DNA of 64,000 bases from Rhizoctonia solani (lineage: Eukaryota; Basidiomycota; Agaricomycetes; Cantharellales; Ceratobasidiaceae). Of the stretch, positions 57,207-64,000 are shown in pieces; position 1 is the first letter of the stretch; each line of letters opens with the position of its first letter. Where the stretch lies: assembly GCF_016906535.1 (NCBI RefSeq), contig NC_057382.1:372001-436000 (forward strand), in the 5' to 3' direction. The position numbers and the translations under genes are program-made. The notes beneath the pieces are model-generated. The model had not been told where the DNA came from. It searched no databases and saw only the letters and a list, made by a program, of their open reading frames with translations.

Positions 57207-57879
57207 ACTTAGTTGATTTTTGTACTTTTTTGTCCTATAGTTTGTCGCCGACTGTTAAACGTTATTTGGTCTGAGTAGTGATTACCTATGGCTGTTTGTA
57301 AGATGCCTTGTCCTCTTGTTGTAGATATGTACAGTACAGCCAGTATGTCCCCCACATCATAATTTTATCCTTGGCCTTCAGGCAAACCTGACAACAAGTG
57401 AATTCGAGTTCACTCGTGCCTTTGTCGACTTCCAAGACACATCCGGCAAAGATGTTCCTTTTGACCGAAAATTCCTGTAAACTCAGATATGGGATATTAG
57501 GGCTGAGCCAAACCGCATACATCCATCTCAGACCCTGGCATTATACAGTTTCCACTTTAGTTGAGATCTTGTAACCTGGTCTCTGAGGGATCAGATAGTC
57601 CTTGCTGATAGATTCATAGACTACCTGTGTAATATTGTAGCCAGATAGCTCAGTTTTCGTTTTATGACCTTCCTTTTCCAGGGTCAAATGTTATGGGTTC
57701 GACTCATTTACTATATATATTCACGATTAGCCGGCAATCCCAATCATGATCATGAGGCATCATCCCGCAAGAGACCTCATTGTTTTTCGAGTTACTGGAA
57801 ATGTTTCACTGTTCTATTGTAATTAAAATGTGATACTAAACGGTAATTAATCTAACTTTAAGGGTCATATCTATCATGG
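57207..57879. other. Intergenic region between convergent genes, with tRNA-like relic
   Basis: Lies between two convergent genes (57206 plus, 57880 minus). Minus frame 57286-57522 has several cysteines but no support as a gene. Confidence 0.5.
57646..57705 (+). other. tRNA-like relic (A box and B box)
   Basis: TAGCTCAGTTTT at 57646-57657 resembles a tRNA A box and GGGTTCGACTC at 57695-57705 a B box; TGACC and GGTCA at about 57664-57686 could form an anticodon stem. The acceptor stem does not pair, so this is a decayed tRNA or the head of a tRNA-derived SINE, not a working tRNA gene. Confidence 0.35.
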
Positions 57880-59941
57880 TTACGACAGCCCAGGCCCCAC
57901 TACGATCGGCTTCACTTTCTGCAGCTTGTTGATCGTGTCATCACTCAGTTGCAGGTGAGCCTAGAATTGTGCGGCGATGAAACGCCATTGTTAAGGCGTC
58001 ATACTAGAGCAACGTACCTTAACCATCTCCGGCGGTGTGAGAGCCAGCCATTGATTGAGCGAAATGTCCTCATACTTGTCGGAGTTGAAGATCTCAAGGA
58101 ACTTGAGCGTCGTATTCCCAATGTTCTCGACGTAATGCCCGAATGATGGAGGGACATATCCTATGTATTAAGCAGCTCAGAGCCCGTAAGAATGATCAAC
58201 TTGGAATGGCATACCGATATCTCCTGCCTGATAGTTAAAGGTCCGTGCGTTGCTTGTGCAGCAAAAACTGTTATACGTGCTTCGCCCTCACTATATAGGA
58301 TATTCAGCACAGTAACAGAGAGAGCTTCAGCATCGAGAACTTACATGAAATAAGACCATTCGGGCTGGGTTGGATGCCACTAACAATGTTCTACGTTAGA
58401 CACGGCACTCGAGAACGCCCACGAAACTCACGTGAAGCTCGCGCATTCCCCCGACCTCTACAGTTACCTATATCACAAAGCATGATTAGAGATACGTCAA
58501 TCGGGTATTCCTTTATGTGGTTACCTCCGCCATTGCAATAGTCTTGCTGACTTCGAACGTACGCGAGTCGACAACTTTGACAGTTCCACCCGGAACCTGA
58601 TAGAATCGATCAGGTCCCGATTTTCATCAGCATTATGCGTTGAATTTACCTTGATGGAGTTAGCCTTGCTTGCAGCAAACGTGTAAGGCAGTGTAGATAC
58701 GCCTTGCGGACTCTTTACTCCTTGCTCCTCGGCGCTGCCTGTTGGAACAGCGCTTGGTAGCATCCAAAGCTGACGGTCTGGAATGTGATCGAAGGCAGAT
58801 GCGTTGACCTGGAAGTTCTTGCTCAAGACTTCCTTAGGAACATGGGCCATCCAATCTGTAACCGAGAAGGTAGAGTCTTCGCTGAACTCTCCGTCATCGA
58901 ACACCTATCAAGTCAGAGTCAACGGCGTGTATGGACCAGATATAGATCTACATACAAGGAGGAACTCGCAACCATCAGCAGTGTCATTCAGCCCTTGGAG
59001 TACATGAGGAATGCCTGGCGGGAAGTACCAGAGGTCTCCAGGATACTGAATAGATTTCAGATCAGTGAAGAGTACAAAGATATAGCTTCGAATGACGTAC
59101 GACGTCAGCAATATAGTTTTGTCCCTCAGCATTGACCACAACAATACGGCAACTTCCCTATTATGTTCAAATTCACTGACATGACCGAAAGTCAACAAGG
59201 TATGTCTACTTACTGCTAGAACGTAGGCCCACTTGATGGAGAAAATCAATATCATCACCATCGCTGACGACAGCATGGTCTACATACCTCTGCAGTGATA
59301 TGCCAATGTAACTCACTTTCCAATGGTCAGACTATTTGTTTTGGGCATTCTACAACTGCTGCATACCGTATTCCTCCAGCTTTCAGGCGCATGTTTACGC
59401 CAGCCATCGTTGTTGCGATCGGCATCGAGTGGACTGAATAGTATCGTTAGAATACGTATCAATATCACACCGCCTAATCATGACTTACCATTCTGCTGGC
59501 GCGCCCAACCACCGTCTTGAACACGGTTGTGAGACAAGCTGAATGGCCACTTAACATTTGAACTGAGTGTATAATGTGTTTATTAATCAGCGATGCAATC
59601 AAACTCAAAACTTACACCGAGCCGCTGTCTGTTGTGGGTGGTGCAAGCAGGTCGGGATTCTGACGGTCAATTTCGACGTTCTGAGGGCCAAGAATGTTGG
59701 CGCCTTTTGACCCACGTATAGGCTCTGGGACCTCGTCTCGAAATTTGCTAAGGAACGATTCGTTCAGCTCGTTAGACGCGTATGGGACCGTTGGACTCGG
59801 ATATGACGGGTCCGTTGTCGGCGATGGGTGGGCGGGCGCTGACGGAAGCCTCGTACTGGACGTGTTCGATTCTACCGCTGGAGCTGGAGCTCCAAGAACG
59901 GATGTGGATAGAACTAATGCTAAAGCAAGGTAAATGCGCAT
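57880..59941 (-). CDS. Oxalate decarboxylase (bicupin), 14 exons, one-base deletion in exon 12
   Basis: Converts oxalate to formate and CO2 at Mn sites. Exons (minus order): 59941-59616, 59562-59489, 59433-59367, 59315-59288, 59231-59214 (18-nt microexon), 59157-59101, 59045-58956, 58904-58650, 58596-58525, 58467-58432, 58379-58345, 58290-58215, 58160-58018, 57960-57880. The signal peptide MRIYLALALVLSTSVLG indicates secretion. Cupin 1: GGIRELHWHITAEWAYVLA and PPGIPH; cupin 2: GGMRELHWHPTQPEW and PPSFGHYVEN; both have the HxH, E, H metal set. Full length would be about 453 aa, normal for the family. Exon 12 is one base short: after VFAAQ the frame shifts and the expected ARTFNYQAGDIG lies in the next frame. 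This is either a pseudogene or an assembly error. Confidence 0.92.
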
Positions 59942-62308
59942 GCTGAGATGTATGACAGCTAAGAATAATGTGCAGAAAGAATTTTGAGGTCGAAAGGCGG
60001 CACGAGAGTAGTTTATATAGGTGAAAGTTGGGAATTTGCCTCGACTCGATGAGTATGATTTATCTTGAAGTAAATAGATCTCTCCTTGCTTCATGGCGAA
60101 GCGTGACGTGGGCCAATGCTAGTCGAATCAGGCAGTAAAAACTGCGTTGTGCCAAGCCAAGCACGAAATCCGCAAATGTATAGAACCAAGCCGGGGGGGA
60201 ACACTGCATTCTATTCATTTTTTGCATAGCTCGCGGCATTCAGATTTCCTTTACTGGTGAGGTTCGATACGGAATGAATGAAGGGGGTTTAAAAATAGGG
60301 ACGTAATCGTAGCTGATGAATTCTGATTTGATGAAGCGGCGTGTCGATGAATGCTGACTATTAGCAATGATTACGGCCTGTAACTATATTTACTTCACTC
60401 TCGTCAGAAAACGTGCAAACTACCGTTCTCTCTTACGGTATCTTGGGCTGGCCACGGACTGTTTATTTCATTATGAATCATTCATTGCGAATAGCGTGCG
60501 GATGTGCCAAAAATGGGCGTAATACAGATGGGTGGTCCCAGCGCCGTTAGTTTGAAAATTAATGCAATTGGCAGTTAGGAGACGCACAAGCCCAGACTTG
60601 GGCGCAGGGCATCTCATGTCTCTAGTCACGTGATTGTCGACCAAGCACCACCGCGTCCCCATACTTCTTCTTCTCCCACCCGCCTCCCCGGCCATTCGCC
60701 ATCGCATCCCACCTCGCAATCTATCGCGCTCTCTCTTGGAGTCTTTCACTGCTCCCGTTCCTGCCCTGCTCGAATAATGTCAGGCTTGACCACCCATCCG
60801 CGAGTTCTGCTCGCGTCTCGGTACCCCAGCTCTCATCCGCGGACTCCGTGCCGGATCTCCCACAACCGCTGGTATCTGATGATAATCACGCATATACATA
60901 TGCATACAGATTCTCTTTATATTACAATATCACCTCTATGAATACACGAAGTCACCGAAGCCTAAATCCTAGATTAAAACTTGACCAAGATCTCCATAAT
61001 TAGCGAAATCATGGCGCCCCCGTATAACTCGATCACAAAGGAAAGTCGAGAAATTGTCTTGTACCATCGTTCTGGTACCATAAGTCGATGGTGAGTCGAT
61101 GGTGAATGGTAATGTTGTAGAACTGACTAAGTTACACCGGGCATGGTCTCCCGTCTTCGGGCTGAATAGAACACGCTCATCCCCAAAGTTCGGATTTCCT
61201 TGGCACCAAAAACCGCACTCTATATGCGAGGTGCCGGCAAAACCCGACCAGTATTTTCATGGATCCACGCCCACACCTCGTCCCTATATGCCGCTCAGCT
61301 GCAGGTTCAGTGTTTATGGGTGTATATGTCTGGGAAGAACGGACGTGACGCGGATTCTTTGCACTCTTGAGTTCCCCGTGGAATAAGATAGCAACTACAT
61401 GTGACGATTGTGGTACCATGAATAATAGTAGAATCTCACCCTAGTACTACCCCCGGAATCTTAGGCCGGCTTAATTGAGACTTGATATCGAGGGATGAAG
61501 CGTAGCCATGTTTCATGAATCTTATATTTATTGGTATGTTTGTGCCTAGAACTGGCAGTAACGGTCAATGAGTTTATGTAAGTGCCAAATTACGACCATC
61601 CTGTTCACAGATCTGTGGGCGCTCGTAAAGATAGATCAGAATCTATCAGTCTACTACTGGTTCCAGATATGGGTACAATACTTAGCGGTATTCCACTAAA
61701 TTATCAATTTGCTCCCTATGACAGATTAACAAATCGACTGCCGTCTCGGGAAAGTAGTCGGTAATACGAACAGACGGAATGCTTCAACGTGAGTGAGGTT
61801 CCTGCGTCATATGCACTTAAGCTGGGAGTCATGGAAGAACATCGCGAAGACTACAGGATTGATGCCATGGTTGATTGACAGCCATTCCGTTGTTCTTTTC
61901 TTCCTTTCTCGCTGACAAGATCCGCCAAGGGCAGTAGGATAGCCCCAAGGAGTTAAATGTTTAGCTAGTTACGGAAGACGTTATAAAGAAGCCCCTCTCC
62001 GTAGTTTTCAATTAATAGCAATCAAAATTATGGATGTGCCCCGGCTAGAGGGTTTATAAGGGAAGGCTACGATAACGAAGAACCGGTGGTCATCTTAGGC
62101 TTCCAGTGCCAGGTAGAGTTCATCGGCTGACTCACCCGTGGATAATGGTAAACGCAATCATTTGAAATATACTTAGGACACTCACCTTGTTCCACCGCAG
62201 CGAGCGCACAACAACCTTTAGCTTCACAACTCAGTATTACACCCGCCATACGGTCGATTGAATCTCATAATTAATCTCACGTCCTCTTTTTCTGTTGATC
62301 CAACTTCA
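59942..62308. other. Divergent intergenic region, 2.4 kb
   Basis: Between the oxalate decarboxylase (minus) and the Zn2Cys6 gene (plus), so it should contain both promoters. Frames at 60630-60941 and 61099-61386 lack domains and splice logic. TATAAAG at 61982. CACGTGA motif near 60626. Nothing else seen. Confidence 0.5.
60012..60019 (-). promoter_or_regulatory. TATA box of the oxalate decarboxylase gene
   Basis: TATATAAA on the minus strand, 71-78 nt before the start codon. Confidence 0.6.
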
Positions 62309-63960
62309 ATGTCGCAAAATGGCTCATGCGTTCAGAGGTCGAGGAGTGGTTGCATAACATGCCGGAGAAAGTAGGATTGATTCGATGTATTCGACCAAGA
62401 CCATCATTACTGACCTTCTCCAGGCGCAAAAAATGTGACGAACAACGACCGTCTTGCTCAAGATGCACCCGCACTAATTCTGGGTGCATATGGCCCAGGC
62501 AGTCCGGATTGAATACGAGCCCTCATAGCAATGATTCTGCACCTCACGATACCAACCCTGACAACATATTTCTGGCTTTTCCCCCTTCTTATGGGTCTAG
62601 TGAAAATACAAGCGATTTCTCTCAGGCTACTATTGATGAACCTTCTGCTCGGGAAAACGTTGGATTACTCAATGGGTTTCTTGCTGGTGGATACTCTGGT
62701 TCGAACCTTTTGGGATCTAATTCTGAGTCTCCCCTGAGACTTGCTTCGGACACTGATATGACTGTGAACCTCGTCAAACCGGTTCTGCCTTCATGGAATA
62801 TTTCACCTCAATCTCAAATCACACTCTCGCATCCGTCCAACGATGATAGTGGACAAACATCTTCACGTGGCGCCATTTACGACAGAATTCTAGCGACGCA
62901 AATGTGGGAATATGCGCAAGACTTTGGTCCTAGAATTGCATGGCCAAATAGAACTACGGATGACAGTGATGATTTTGACCCGGAGGGTGTAATGCCCCTG
63001 GTAAGGCGTTCAGTTGCCACGTTGAGGGTATTTGAGGAACCAAGCTTCCAGGAATTGCTTAACTTTTGTGAGTTATTTTTGGCGATTCAGATTAACATCG
63101 GACTTTATAGACGCGTCGTACGGCATACATAGATTCGATCTATTTAGCACGTTATATCAGCGATTATGCATCGGTTTGCGAAATACTGTTTACTCGAATA
63201 CGTCGAAGGTTCTGCTCCTCCGATTCACTGAAACATGGGATGGTTGGCACAGCGCTACTCTTTCGAGCAAATTATGAGGTGTCTGCATCGACAGAATCCC
63301 TACGTAACCGTTCAAAAGAACATTATCAACTTGGGGTACGAGCATTGCGTCTCGAATTGGAGAGCACCTATCTTTCCCCATGGGTGAAAATAGCTGGTCT
63401 GGTGGAGCTAATGAATTACGAAGTATGTAATAGCTAAAGGCGCAAAGAATACCACTGATGGCGTGTAGTACAATGCAGGCTACCTATCCGCTTATTATCA
63501 CCACCTTGATCAAGCTGCTGCTCTTGTTAGGGCTGTCATGGGGAATGAAGCAATAGACTTTACCAATCTAAGTGGGGAGCAGACATTTGATATCCGCTGT
63601 ATTGCTTGGTACGATATCTTGAGCAGCATGGCTCTTGCGAGGCCCACGTTGCTCGATTACAAAACAGATACACAGGAACTATCTAGACTCTCACGATGGG
63701 ACAAAGGGGTCGACTCTGATCATGGGATTGAGTGGATTGTGGGATGCCCTGACCCACTGATTGTCCTTGTCGCTCGTGTATCAGCTCTAAGGCATGCCCA
63801 TATCTCACCAGAAGAAAAACTCGCTCTTGGGACCGAAATTGAGCAATTGGCGCGAAACACCCAGTTTCGTCCGTTGAGGAGCACAAACCCTAGGTTTAGA
63901 ATTGCAAGACTGGCTATGCAAGAGGTCTGCCGTCATGCAGCTATCTTGTATGTTTATCAT
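62309..63960 (+). CDS. Zn2Cys6 fungal-type transcription factor, 3' partial, with a frame break
   Basis: A binuclear zinc cluster at residues 15-42 has perfect spacing C-x2-C-x6-C-x6-C-x2-C-x6-C (CITCRRKRKKC, then CSRC and C42). It is created by splicing exon 1 (62309-62370) to exon 2 (62424-63067) through a 53-nt intron. Exon 3 (from 63111) and the exon from 63469 encode the long helical fungal-specific regulatory domain (LLLRFTETWDGWHSATL, FRANYEVSASTESL, LSPWVKIAGLVELMNYE). Between WHSATL and FRANYEV (63246-63258) the frame changes without an intron, in a CTCTTT run. The last visible exon ends at 63960 at a GTGAGT donor; the gene continues outside. It is a nuclear DNA-binding regulator; targets are unknown. 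Confidence 0.85.
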
Positions 63961-64000
63961 GTGAGTGGCGGTTACCAAACGGAGTAGACTGAAAATCTTA
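63961..64000 (+). other. Start of an intron at the window edge
   Basis: GTGAGT directly after the YVYHV-coding stretch. Read-through meets a stop at 63985-63987, so an intron is the better reading. Confidence 0.6.

Noticed and set aside
57286..57522. Cys-containing 78-codon minus frame as a small secreted protein
   Set aside because: No signal peptide and no upstream start context; not enough support.
60471..61419. Several frames of 80-103 codons in the divergent intergenic region
   Set aside because: No domains, no splice signals, overlapping on both strands; expected by chance.

Overview
The window is basidiomycete genomic DNA. It has dense short introns (mostly 50-67 nt, GT-AG), chromodomain Ty3/gypsy elements, a CACTA-like (Tnp2/Plavaka-type) transposon, a TPR-CHAT protein, a many-exon bicupin oxalate decarboxylase and a Zn2Cys6 regulator. 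The retroelement protein style suggests the Rhizoctonia/Ceratobasidiaceae group; that placement is inference.

Layout. Positions 1-2914: the 3' part of a plus-strand Ty3/gypsy element (family A) ending in its LTR. Positions 2972-38635: a 35.7-kb nest of minus-strand retroelements lying between perfect GAAAT target duplications. The nest reads LTR-internal-LTR-internal-LTR. Into it went a second family A element (3798-12287, GCGGG duplication) that carries a further LTR-like insertion (6828-8853, AAAGG), which itself carries a solo LTR (7620-8181, ATAGT). It also received a 14.7-kb CACTA-like transposon (13630-28283, CAA duplication), whose transposase gene is split by an intact, young family B retroelement (16625-22848, GTTGT). 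Positions 34480-37863 hold an inverted-repeat complex built from LTR families D, E, F and C.

Positions 38636-64000 are the gene-bearing part: a TPR-CHAT protease-like protein (41333-44132, +), a 2.1-kaa disordered protein with two C-terminal zinc fingers (45182-52095, +), two neighbouring genes sharing a Rap1-C-terminal-like helical domain (52436-53669 and 53951-57206, +), an oxalate decarboxylase of 14 exons (57880-59941, -) with a one-base deletion, and a Zn2Cys6 transcription factor that runs off the window (62309 onward, +).

How it works together. The family A and B elements share one replication plan visible in the DNA: a 13-nt primer-binding site complementary to the predicted 5' end of their own RNA (Tf1-type self-priming), a -1 frameshift between gag and pol, and a common 5' leader despite unlike LTRs. 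Most older copies are broken by C-to-T/G-to-A changes (CGA to TGA stops). Only family B looks intact in all its parts. The cellular genes do not form an obvious pathway.
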